From the NCBI GenBank assembly GCA_016939345.1, contig JAFGHG010000040.1, positions 1-12,863 on the forward strand: a DNA stretch of 12,863 nt, written 5' to 3'. The notes below the pieces were generated by a model. The model had not been told where the DNA came from, did not search any database, and saw only the letters and a program-made list of their open reading frames with translations. The stretch is from Candidatus Omnitrophota bacterium. Its GTDB lineage: Bacteria > Omnitrophota > Gorgyraeia > Duberdicusellales > 4484-171. The position numbers and the translations under genes were made by a program. This document shows positions 1-6,900 of the stretch, piece by piece (position 1 is the first letter of the stretch; each line of letters begins with the position of its first letter).

Positions 1-872
1 ACAAAAGGATCAATTACAGTCTTAAAAACCTGGGCACAGAAAGGATCTTCCACTTTAGGCTCTATTATCTGTTCTTTTGCCTCTTGGTCCTTGGCCGTAC
101 GCTTTTTAGCCTCAGCTACCGAAGGCATGATCTCAGTTATGGCATCAAGCAAAAACTCTACCCCTATTTCCTCGGTTGCCACACCGCCGATAACAGGGAA
201 AAACTGGGCATTAATAACCGCTTTGTTCAAGGCTGTATTTACTTCCTTTTCATCAAGGGTACCGGTTTCAAGATATTTTTCACAAAGCTGATCATCGCTT
301 TCAGCAACGCTCTCTACTATTTTGCTATATGAAGACTTTTCTTTATCTTTGTTCTTTAAGATACTGGTTATATTTTTCCCTTCGACTATGCCCAAGCTGA
401 TTGCCTTTTTGGTCAAACTCTGCCTTATATCATCCAAAGTCTGGTTGTAATCAGTATTTTCTTTATCCAGCTTATTAATGAAAAATAAACAAGGCAGATT
501 TTCCTTTCGCACGATATCCCAGGCTTTTTCAGTGCCAACCCCCACCCCTTCGACTGCATCGACAACAATAACAGCAAAATCTGCGGCTCTTGAGGCCATT
601 ATAACTTCTCCTATAAAATCTAAATAACCAGGGGTATCTATGAACTGAAGGGTATTACCTTTATAGTCAGCAGTAAGCACTGATAAGTTTATGGAGCTTT
701 CTCTCTCCTTTTCATCGTCTTCATAATCGCTGGTTGTACTGCCTGAAGAAACAGTGCCCAGGCGGCTAATTGTCTGGGATTTGAAAAGAATAGCTTCGGT
801 CAAAGAAGTTTTTCCAGATTGGGCATGTCCGCATAAGAGAAAAGTTCTTTTTTTAGTTAGGTCGCTATTCAT
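1..872 (-). CDS. EF-G-like translation GTPase (FusA2 type), N-terminal part, cut by left edge
   Basis: The frame is open from an ATG at 872 to the window edge, giving about 290 codons of a protein that is normally near 680-700 residues, so only the GTPase domain is present. The G1 P-loop is GHAQSGKT (residues 15-22), G3 is DTPGYLDF (79-86) and G4 is NKLD (133-136). The P-loop differs from the GHxDxGKT of housekeeping EF-G. The RGITI effector stretch is also replaced, by ERESSINLS near residues 56-64, and the preceding TTSDYEDDE resembles the switch-I region of the EF-G-2 paralogue family. I therefore call it an EF-G-like paralogue rather than the essential fusA. Its function is not certain; members of this group often lack clear translocase activity. 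The start is fixed by AGGAGG six bases upstream. It is monocistronic at its 5' end, with a promoter at 990-1018. Confidence 0.9.
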   Translation of the reverse strand, partial: MNSDLTKKRTFLLCGHAQSGKTSLTEAILFKSQTISRLGTVSSGSTTSDYEDDEKERESSINLSVLTADYKGNTLQFIDTPGYLDFIGEVIMASRAADFAVIVVDAVEGVGVGTEKAWDIVRKENLPCLFFINKLDKENTDYNQTLDDIRQSLTKKAISLGIVEGKNITSILKNKDKEKSSYSKIVESVAESDDQLCEKYLETGTLDEKEVNTALNKAVINAQFFPVIGGVATEEIGVEFLLDAITEIMPSVAEAKKRTAKDQEAKEQIIEPKVEDPFCAQVFKTVIDPF

Positions 873-878
873 CTCTAT

Positions 879-884
879 CCTCCT
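879..884 (-). promoter_or_regulatory. Shine-Dalgarno site of the EF-G-like gene
   Basis: A perfect AGGAGG on the minus strand lies six bases before the ATG at 872. It decides the start of the EF-G-like gene. Confidence 0.85.
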
Positions 885-989
885 TCGAAAAAAATTAGTC
901 AATGTAAGCCAAAAAAACCCTAATTTGATTGGCTAGATTTCGAGCTGAATCCAAACTTCTTAAAAAAATCAAGGGTAGCAGGAGTATTT

Positions 990-1018
990 ATTATATTAAA
1001 AATAAACCCCTTAGTCAA
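990..1018 (-). promoter_or_regulatory. Sigma70-type promoter of the EF-G-like gene
   Basis: On the minus strand TTGACT (1013-1018) and TATAAT (990-995) are separated by exactly 17 bases. This is one mismatch from the full consensus and the best promoter in the window. Transcription would start near 983, giving a leader of about 110 bases before the ATG at 872. The leader contains a possible weak AGCCAA/TTGGCT stem but nothing I recognise as a riboswitch. Confidence 0.8.
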
Positions 1019-1207
1019 CGATTGATCCTTTTTTTTAAATTTTATGTAACTTATTGTTAAGCAATATATTATATAAATAAATTGCCTAAAATCAGCCTAA
1101 ATTTAGTTTAAAAATCCTTACTTTATGTAATAAACAAAGCATCTTGAAGGCTTTTAACCGGAGTTTATGTTGTAAGATTAGGGCGAGATATAAAACAAAA
1201 CTAAGTT

Positions 1208-2254
1208 TTATTGAATAAACATGGCGTCTCCAAAGCTAAAAAAACGCATTTTTTTATCTTTGGCATAAGAATAAGTATTTTTAATCAGCTCTAAGCCGCA
1301 AAAAGAAGCTAAAAGTATCAGGTTTGTTGAGCGGGGAGTATGGAAATTAGTAATCACCGCATCAACAATTCTAAATGTATAACCGGGGACTATAAAAAGT
1401 CTTGTTTCCTGGTTAAATGGTCTTACTCTAAAATTACCTTGGGGATCTTTGTAGGCTGCACTTTCCAAAGCCCTTATTACCGTAGTCCCTACGGCAATAA
1501 TCCTCCTTTGCTGGTCTTTTGCCTGATTGATCTTCTTAGCTGAATCAGGTGTTATCTCTAACATTTCAGACTCAATGTCATGCTCGCGGATATCCTGGCA
1601 TTTAACCGGCCGAAAAGTGGCTAAGCCGCAATGGAGAGTAAGATAAACCACCTCCACTCCTTTATCTCTCAATCCCTGTAAAAGCCCGGTGGTAAAATGC
1701 AAACCAGCTGTGGGAGCTGCCACTGCGCCTTTTTCTTTAGCATAAACTGTCTGGTAATCATCATCTTTTTTTGTATCTTCCTTGATATAGGGAGGCAAGG
1801 GAATTTTACCTACTGAATCAAGTAATTCCTGGATGTTTTTCGGTTCAAAACAAATTATTCTTGTACCTGAGCTGGTCTTTTCTACTATACGGCCCTTTAT
1901 TTTACCTTGGGCAAAATATATTTCTGAACCAGGCATGGCCTTGCGTCCGGGCTTGACCAAAGCCTGCCAAAAACCAGTTTTCTGCTCCTTAAGCAGCAAG
2001 ACCTCTATTTTTGACTTCTTTACCGTTTCACCCAGAAGCCTGGCTTTGATAACTTCAGTATTGTTTAAAACAAGAAGGTCGCCGGAACCTAAAAATTGAC
2101 CGATATCGGAAAAAACCCTTTCTTCCATTGACTTTTTCTTCCGGTCTAGAATCAAAAGCCTTGAGCTGTCCCTGGGGATTGCCGGTTTCTGGGCAATCAA
2201 AACCCTAGGTAAATCATACTCATATTGACTAATACTATATACGGACTCTCTCAT
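1208..2254 (-). CDS. queA: S-adenosylmethionine:tRNA ribosyltransferase-isomerase QueA
   Basis: QueA transfers and isomerises the ribosyl part of S-adenosylmethionine onto 7-aminomethyl-7-deazaguanine in tRNA, giving epoxyqueuosine at the wobble position; it acts in the cytoplasm. Family blocks are present in order: YDLPRVLIAQ near residues 13-22, YQTVYAKEKGAVAAPTAGLHFT (about 167-188), VGTTVIRALES (255-265), NFHTPRSTNLILLASF (303-318) and a C-terminal RFFSFGDAMFI (337-347). The usual TLHVGxGTFxPV block reads TLHCGLATFRPV. I chose the ATG at 2254 (348 aa). A TTG at 2272 in the same frame would add six residues, but the family begins close to the YDLP block, so the shorter form fits better. 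No strong Shine-Dalgarno site decides this. No other queuosine gene is adjacent. The gene is divergent from the diguanylate cyclase. Confidence 0.95.
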   Translation of the reverse strand: MRESVYSISQYEYDLPRVLIAQKPAIPRDSSRLLILDRKKKSMEERVFSDIGQFLGSGDLLVLNNTEVIKARLLGETVKKSKIEVLLLKEQKTGFWQALVKPGRKAMPGSEIYFAQGKIKGRIVEKTSSGTRIICFEPKNIQELLDSVGKIPLPPYIKEDTKKDDDYQTVYAKEKGAVAAPTAGLHFTTGLLQGLRDKGVEVVYLTLHCGLATFRPVKCQDIREHDIESEMLEITPDSAKKINQAKDQQRRIIAVGTTVIRALESAAYKDPQGNFRVRPFNQETRLFIVPGYTFRIVDAVITNFHTPRSTNLILLASFCGLELIKNTYSYAKDKKMRFFSFGDAMFIQ

Positions 2255-2308
2255 AAGCAGGCATTCTACCAAATCAGGACAAAAGGTAAAGCTAGAAAAT
2301 AATAATTT

Positions 2309-2342
2309 TTTTCATATGCTTAACTTATTTTTATACTATACT
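2309..2342 (+). promoter_or_regulatory. Possible promoter of the diguanylate cyclase gene, giving a very short leader
   Basis: Overlapping TATACT hexamers lie at 2332-2337 and 2337-2342, only 7-12 bases before the ATG at 2349. A weak -35, TTTTCA (2309-2314, four of six matches), sits 17 bases upstream of the first. Transcription would start about 0-5 bases before the ATG. No Shine-Dalgarno site is visible for this ATG. Confidence 0.4.
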
Positions 2343-2348
2343 ATAAGT

Positions 2349-3500
2349 ATGGAAAAAGAGGTCCAAAAGCTTAAAGACGAACTGGAACGTTTAAGATTTC
2401 AGCTCTACTTCTTTTATGAACTGACAAAAGCAATGCGCATAACCCTGCGCCTTGAAGAAATAACTTATATAATCCTAACCGGATTAACCGCTCATGAAGG
2501 GCTGGGCTTTAACCGGGCAGTCATCTTCTTCCTTGACAATCAAGGCAAAAGACTTAACGGCTATATGGGCATAGGTCCAATGGATGCTAAAGACGCCTCG
2601 GAAATATGGCACCATATCGAGGAAGCAAAAAAAGACCTTTACGACCTTATAGACGATTACAACCGGATAAAAGACAATAAAAATAAGCCGAGATTCATGA
2701 AATTTGTACAGTCTCTCTCTTTCTCGATTGTCAAAAAAAACAATCTCATAAAACAGATCCTAAAAAATAAATATCCTGTTCAAGTGAAAAAAAGCCAGAT
2801 CAAAAATTATAAAGACATCCCTTTGATAAAAAAATTGAATTTAAAAGAATGCTTAATTTCTCCTGTCTGGATAAAAGACGAGCCGGCCGGGTTAATAGTA
2901 GTCGACAACTATATTACTAAAAAGCCGATAACTGAAGATGATCTGAAGATATTCAGCATGTTCATAGATCAGGCTACAGGTGCTTTGGAGAACTCCCAGA
3001 GCTTTGAAAACACCTTAACCCAGGCCCATACTGACTCTTTAACCTCTCTCTGGAACTACGGTTATTTTCAATATAAACTGGACGAAGAACTGGTAGCAGC
3101 CCAGGCTTCGAAGCTTCCCCTATCGGTTATGATGATCGATGTCGACGACTTTAAAAAATTTAACGACGCCCAGGGTCACCTTCAGGGCGATGCTGCCCTT
3201 AGGCATCTAAGTGCAATACTTAAGGAAAACTGCCGGAAAATCGATATTGTCTGCCGTTACGGCGGCGAGGAATTCGCCTTGATACTTCCTACCAATAACA
3301 AGCAAGAAGCTGCTCCTTTAGGCGAAAGAATCAGAAAATCCGTAGAAGAAAAATTAATTTTAGACTCCAGGTTCACTGTAAGTATCGGCATCGCTTCCTT
3401 TCCCCAGGACTCTCTGGATAAAAAAACCCTGATAAAAAAAGCTGATCAGGCCCTTTATGATGCCAAAAGAAAAGGGAAAAACCGAGTAGAAATTGCCTAA
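2349..3500 (+). CDS. GAF-GGDEF diguanylate cyclase
   Basis: This 383-residue protein should make cyclic di-GMP from two GTP. It begins with a short coiled coil (residues 1-25), followed by a GAF-type sensor domain (about 35-215) with a Lys-rich central stretch (about 127-163), then a GGDEF domain (about 222-383). The catalytic domain has TDSLTSLWN (228-236), the metal-binding DVDDFKKFND (264-273) and the signature GGEEF (305-309). RKID (296-299) lies exactly five residues before GGEEF, which matches the RxxD product-inhibition I-site. No signal peptide or membrane segment is visible, so it is probably cytoplasmic; the GAF ligand is unknown. An in-frame ATG at 2316 would add 11 residues (MLNLFLYYTIS), but that stretch overlaps the putative promoter, so I prefer 2349. 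A c-di-GMP aptamer lies 3' of the gene on the same strand. Confidence 0.93.
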   Translation: MEKEVQKLKDELERLRFQLYFFYELTKAMRITLRLEEITYIILTGLTAHEGLGFNRAVIFFLDNQGKRLNGYMGIGPMDAKDASEIWHHIEEAKKDLYDLIDDYNRIKDNKNKPRFMKFVQSLSFSIVKKNNLIKQILKNKYPVQVKKSQIKNYKDIPLIKKLNLKECLISPVWIKDEPAGLIVVDNYITKKPITEDDLKIFSMFIDQATGALENSQSFENTLTQAHTDSLTSLWNYGYFQYKLDEELVAAQASKLPLSVMMIDVDDFKKFNDAQGHLQGDAALRHLSAILKENCRKIDIVCRYGGEEFALILPTNNKQEAAPLGERIRKSVEEKLILDSRFTVSIGIASFPQDSLDKKTLIKKADQALYDAKRKGKNRVEIA

Positions 3501-3569
3501 GATTATAGCTGAGCAGTCAAGCCACGCCTGTAAACGTTTTAAAAACCTTTGACTTTTTTCTTAATTTTC

Positions 3570-3599
3570 TTGAAATAAGCCTTGTAATTATGGTATATT
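3570..3599 (+). promoter_or_regulatory. Sigma70-type promoter reading into the c-di-GMP aptamer
   Basis: TTGAAA (3570-3575) and TATATT (3594-3599) are separated by 18 bases, five of six matches in each hexamer. The predicted start is near 3606, about 125 bases before the aptamer core. It lies 70 bases after the cyclase stop codon, so the aptamer RNA could be made independently of the cyclase mRNA. Confidence 0.6.
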
Positions 3600-3602
3600 T
3601 GT

Positions 3603-3614
3603 CTGAATATTCAG
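3603..3614. repeat. Perfect 12-bp palindrome at the predicted transcription start
   Basis: CTGAATATTCAG is a perfect palindrome covering the predicted start site of the 3570-3599 promoter. Its position would suit an operator, but it matches no binding site I can name; it is not the CTG-N10-CAG of LexA. Its ATTCAG half could also pair with CTGAAT at 3679-3684 in the RNA. Confidence 0.4.
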
Positions 3615-3667
3615 CAGAACTTCATTAGGGAAGGTAAAATAAGCGTTTTTTCAAAATTAGCCAATAA

Positions 3668-3718
3668 CCATTATACTACTGAATGTTGCCTTCCCAACCT
3701 CCAAACAGTAGTAAATGG
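3668..3718 (+). repeat. Inverted repeat (RNA hairpin) just upstream of the aptamer
   Basis: TACTACTG (3674-3681) and CAGTAGTA (3706-3713) form an 8-bp stem. It is continued by CCATT/AATGG (3668-3672 and 3714-3718), with one bulged base between the two parts. The 24-base loop contains CCTTCCC (3689-3695), which is fully complementary to GGGAAGG at 3628-3634, so a pseudoknot or an alternative fold is possible. Confidence 0.5.
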
Positions 3719-3721
3719 ATT

Positions 3722-3799
3722 TTTAGAAAAAGGCAAACTAAGGGCAACCTTAGGACGCAAAACTGCGGGCCCTGAAAAGGGTAGCCGGGTCGCTCTAAA
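3722..3799 (+). ncRNA. c-di-GMP-I (GEMM-I) riboswitch aptamer
   Basis: The strand, order and spacing match the c-di-GMP-I aptamer. GGCAAACT (3732-3739) opens it. Next is a 6-bp hairpin, CTAAGG/CCTTAG, closed by a GCAA (GNRA) tetraloop; then GACGCAAAA (3754-3762); then a second hairpin, CGGGCCC/GGGTAGCCGGG. It closes with TCGC (3790-3793). Aligned from memory to the Vc2 aptamer of Vibrio cholerae, the ligand contacts G20, A47 and C92 correspond to G3733, A3760 and C3793, all kept. A guanine at position 20 points to c-di-GMP rather than cGAMP. TTTAGA (3722-3727) and TCTAAA (3794-3799) can close the outer stem. There is no plus-strand gene downstream, and no intrinsic terminator follows within about 50 bases. 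It may therefore act as a 3'-UTR element of the cyclase mRNA or as a free-standing RNA. The aptamer call is secure; its output is unknown. Confidence 0.9.
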
Positions 3800-3847
3800 C
3801 TTAAATCTTTCCTTTATTCAATCAAACCTTTCTTATTACCCAGGATG

Positions 3848-3948
3848 GTTACGTATATCGGTTACGGTTACGATGCCAGTTTCGTAATTAGGTAACGTCC
3901 ATCGTAAAATAATTTTTATTAAGCCGTAACCGATAGACATTACCGATA
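3848..3948. repeat. Nested inverted repeat built from GGTTACG-type units
   Basis: GGTTACG occurs at 3848-3854, 3860-3866 and 3866-3872. TATCGGTTACGG (3856-3867) has an exact inverted copy, CCGTAACCGATA (3924-3935). Directly inside it, TTACGATG (3868-3875) has an exact inverted copy, CATCGTAA (3900-3907). The right arms are split by a 16-base AT-rich insert (3908-3923). A diverged copy of the right arm, CATTACCGATA, follows at 3938-3948, 13 bases on. It could be a bacterial interspersed repeat, a MITE-like element, or a bidirectional 3'-end structure for the two convergent transcripts. It lacks the T-tract of a normal intrinsic terminator. Confidence 0.6.
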
Positions 3949-3999
3949 CGGGCTTCGTTAACCTAACCTTTACCGGTTTTTAAGTTGATTAAGGCGGAT

Positions 4000-6900
4000 T
4001 TAGGCGGCAGGGGTTGTCTGCTGGGAAGCTTCAGCTGCGAATTTAACCGAGACAAGTTTAGATATCCCCCTCTCTTCCATGGTCACACCGTAGAGGACAT
4101 CAGCTTTGCTCATTGTCTTTTTATTGTGGCTTATCAAGACAAACTGGGAATGAGTAGCGAAATCCTTTAAAATATGGTTGAAACGGTCAACATTAGCTTC
4201 ATCCAAAGGAGCATCTATCTCGTCTAATACGCATAGCGGCGAAGGCCTGACTTGAAAAATCGCAAAGATAAGAGCTATGGCTGTTAATGATTTTTCGCCT
4301 CCGGATAAAAGCGACACATTCTGCAGCTTTTTGCCGGGAGGCTGGACTTCAATCTCCACACCTGACTCCAGAATGTTATCCTGATCGAGCAATATAAGGT
4401 TGGCCCTTCCGCCGTTAAAAAGAAAACGAAAATTATTCTTAAACTCTGTCTGTATCTGCTCAAAGGTCTTGATAAACAGCTCTTTGGATGTGCGGTTGAT
4501 CTTAGAAATTGCTTTCTTAAGGTTCTCTTTGGATGTAATCAAATCCTGTTTCTGGTTCTCAAGAAAATCATTTCTCTGTTTCAACTCTTCAAACTCTTCT
4601 ATGGCCACCAAGTTTACTTCGCCGAGAGATTTAACTTTTTTCTGCAATTTATCGCGGTAACTAGTCAGCTCATCGAAGCTTTCAGTTATAGAATCTCTTT
4701 CTAAAGGCATAAACTCTATATTATATACCTGGTTTATATAGTCTTTTATTTTTTCCTTTTCATATTCCAGGCTCTGGACCTGGAGTTTCTTGTTGTAAAC
4801 AGAATTACGTATCTGCTGACTCTGCTTATCGTATTCGTTTATAGCATCTTTTATTTTTGCAGTTTCAGCAGTCAAAGACAGCTCTTGTCCATCCAGCTGA
4901 AGCTTCTCGCTGGTAAGCTCATCTATCTTTATTTTGTTTTCGCTGATCTTTTTCTCAAGAGACTGGATCTGGTTTGCAAAAGATATGCTCTGGCCCGCGT
5001 TGTCCTGGGTCTCTTTATCTACCTGCTCCAGGTTGTTACGCAGAGCCTGGAGTTCTTCCTTAAAGAAGCTCAATTTTGAGCTCAAAGCTTCTTTTTCTTT
5101 ATGAAGAGACTGGATCTGGCCTTGAAGTGTGGCTGTTTCAATGTCTATGTATTTTATCCTCTCGCTGGAATCATCGATTGTTTTATGACAGGCACTCAGG
5201 CTTTCGTTTACCTTTCTCAAGTCATCATCCAAGCCCAAGACTTCAGCTTCCAGTTCTTTTTGTTTTTTCTGAGAATCTTCAATATCTTCAACAGTATCTT
5301 TCTTCTCCTGTTCAAGAATCTCAGACTCTTCCTTTAACCTTAAAACTTCACGTTCTAGAGTATCTTTTTCCTGGAGGCATTCCTGTAAAGCCCCCTTTTC
5401 CTGTTCAAGCATGGAGTTTTGCTTTTGAAGGTCAATAAGAAGTTTTGACTTCTCCTGATCAAGTCCGCTCAGCTTTGCGGTAAGAGCAGACATATCGTTT
5501 TCAAGAAGGGAAATCTTTTCCTGAAGCTGCTTTTCTTCAAAATTCACTACCTTTACTTCTAACTCAGCCTTATAAGCATTACCCTCTTTCTTAAACTCTA
5601 CATCCGATAATGAGGCTACAAGCTTATTTATATTTTTGGGTTCCTCGTCAAAAATTACGGTGATCTTCTTTTTGACAGAAAAAGTCTCGTATTTAATGCG
5701 CAGGTCCTTTAGAAATTCAAAAGTCGCGCTAAGCTCCAGGTGCTCTTTCTCTTTGTCTATCAGGGTCTGGCGGATATTCTCTGATGTAGAGATTATTTGG
5801 TTTTCCCTTGTGCGCAGGCTGTTGCGCTCATCTTCCAACCGGCTGACTTTTTCTTTATGTTCCTGATGCTCGCGTATAGAGATTTCAAATTTTTCCTGGT
5901 TATCGGATAAAAGATTTTCCAGGCGGGCTGAATCAAGCATCAGCCTCTTTTTCCTGTTAGCAAGGGTGTTGAGATTGGCCTGTATTTCTATAAGCCGGTT
6001 ATGAAGCTGGGCCCTAGCTCCTTCGTAATTAAGGATATCTCTTTTCTGCTTGTCTATCTGCTCTTTTGCGGATTTTATGGCCTCGGCCAAATTAGACTTT
6101 TCCTTGCCTAAGCCATCGATATTATTTTGCACCTCTGAAAAAGAAGTCTCAATTGTTTCCAGGCGTTTAAACTCCTCCTGGCTTTTCTGCTCCTGGTTTG
6201 CAAGCCTGTGGTTTATATCTGCCTTTGACTGAAACAGGTAAGCATTCCTATCATTCAGTTCATTTAGCCTTTGTTTATATACAGCAATATTATTAGCAGA
6301 GCTTTCATTCTGGGCTTTTAAAGAGACCATACTGGTTATTGTCTCTTCAAGCTTCGTTCTTAAATGGTCAAGCTTTTTCTGTATATTAAGCAGCCCTTGG
6401 TTTTCTTCGCTTAACTGGCTGTCCTTAGAACTCTGCTCTTTCTCCAGGACGGTTAACTCATCTAGAATTATGTCTATTTTTCCGCCGAAGCGAAGGGTTT
6501 CTACAGTGGCTATCTTTTTCTCTGCCTCCACAAGGTCTGCCTGGACTTCCTTGTATTGCTTGGCTTTCTCTACCTGTCTCTCAAGGTAGCGGATCTGCCT
6601 TCTGACCTCGGAAAGGATATCATCAAGCCGCAATAAATTATCTTCAGCCTCTTTAAGCTTTCTAAAAGTCTCTTTCCTGCGCTCTTTGTATTTAACAATC
6701 CCGCTGGCTTCATCGAAAATAAGACGTTTATCCTCGGGTTTATAGCTTAAGAAGATCTCGATTTTACCCTGTTCGACAAAGGAATAAGTGGCTTCGCCTA
6801 TGCCTGTACCCATGAATAATTCTTGGACATCTTTTAAACGCACAGGGTTCTTATTGATAAAATACTGGCTTTCGCCTGAACGGTAAAGCCTTCTTCCCAC

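Larger units (their letters stand above)
873..1207. other. Intergenic region between queA and the EF-G-like gene
   Basis: This 335-bp, very AT-rich gap separates two minus-strand genes. It holds the strong promoter and Shine-Dalgarno site of the EF-G-like gene, listed separately. I see no convincing intrinsic terminator after queA: the AAAAC/GTTTT pair around its stop codon is short and AT-only. I see no small ORF with a ribosome binding site and no recognisable RNA gene in the rest (about 1020-1207). Confidence 0.6.
3501..3999. other. 499-bp gap holding a promoter, c-di-GMP aptamer and inverted-repeat element
   Basis: No protein gene is supported here; the gap lies between the convergent 3' ends of the diguanylate cyclase gene and smc. 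From left to right: 3501-3569 has no clear terminator; 3570-3599 is a plus-strand promoter; 3603-3614 is a perfect palindrome; 3628-3718 is an inverted-repeat-rich leader; 3722-3799 is the c-di-GMP-I aptamer; 3800-3840 is pyrimidine-rich with no feature; 3848-3948 holds GGTTACG-type repeats and a nested inverted repeat. The only ATG after the aptamer that opens a frame (3845, 16 codons) has no good ribosome binding site and consists of the repeat itself. Confidence 0.75.

Noticed and set aside
754..936. Plus-strand ORF of 60 codons at the 5' end of the EF-G-like gene
   Set aside because: Antisense to the P-loop region and leader of the EF-G-like gene; no independent support.
3603..3614. Palindrome as a LexA box
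   Set aside because: The spacing CTG-N6-CAG does not fit CTG-N10-CAG, and no SOS gene is adjacent.
3845..3895. 16-codon plus-strand ORF (ATG at 3845) as a riboswitch-controlled peptide
   Set aside because: No good ribosome binding site, and the codons are simply the GGTTACG repeats; kept only as part of the repeat element.
3985..4170. Plus-strand ORF of 61 codons after the aptamer
   Set aside because: TTG start without a Shine-Dalgarno site, lying almost wholly antisense to the conserved C-terminal head of smc.
5076..5438. Plus-strand ORF of 120 codons
   Set aside because: Antisense to the smc coiled coil; the sequence has no recognisable domain and no ribosome binding site.
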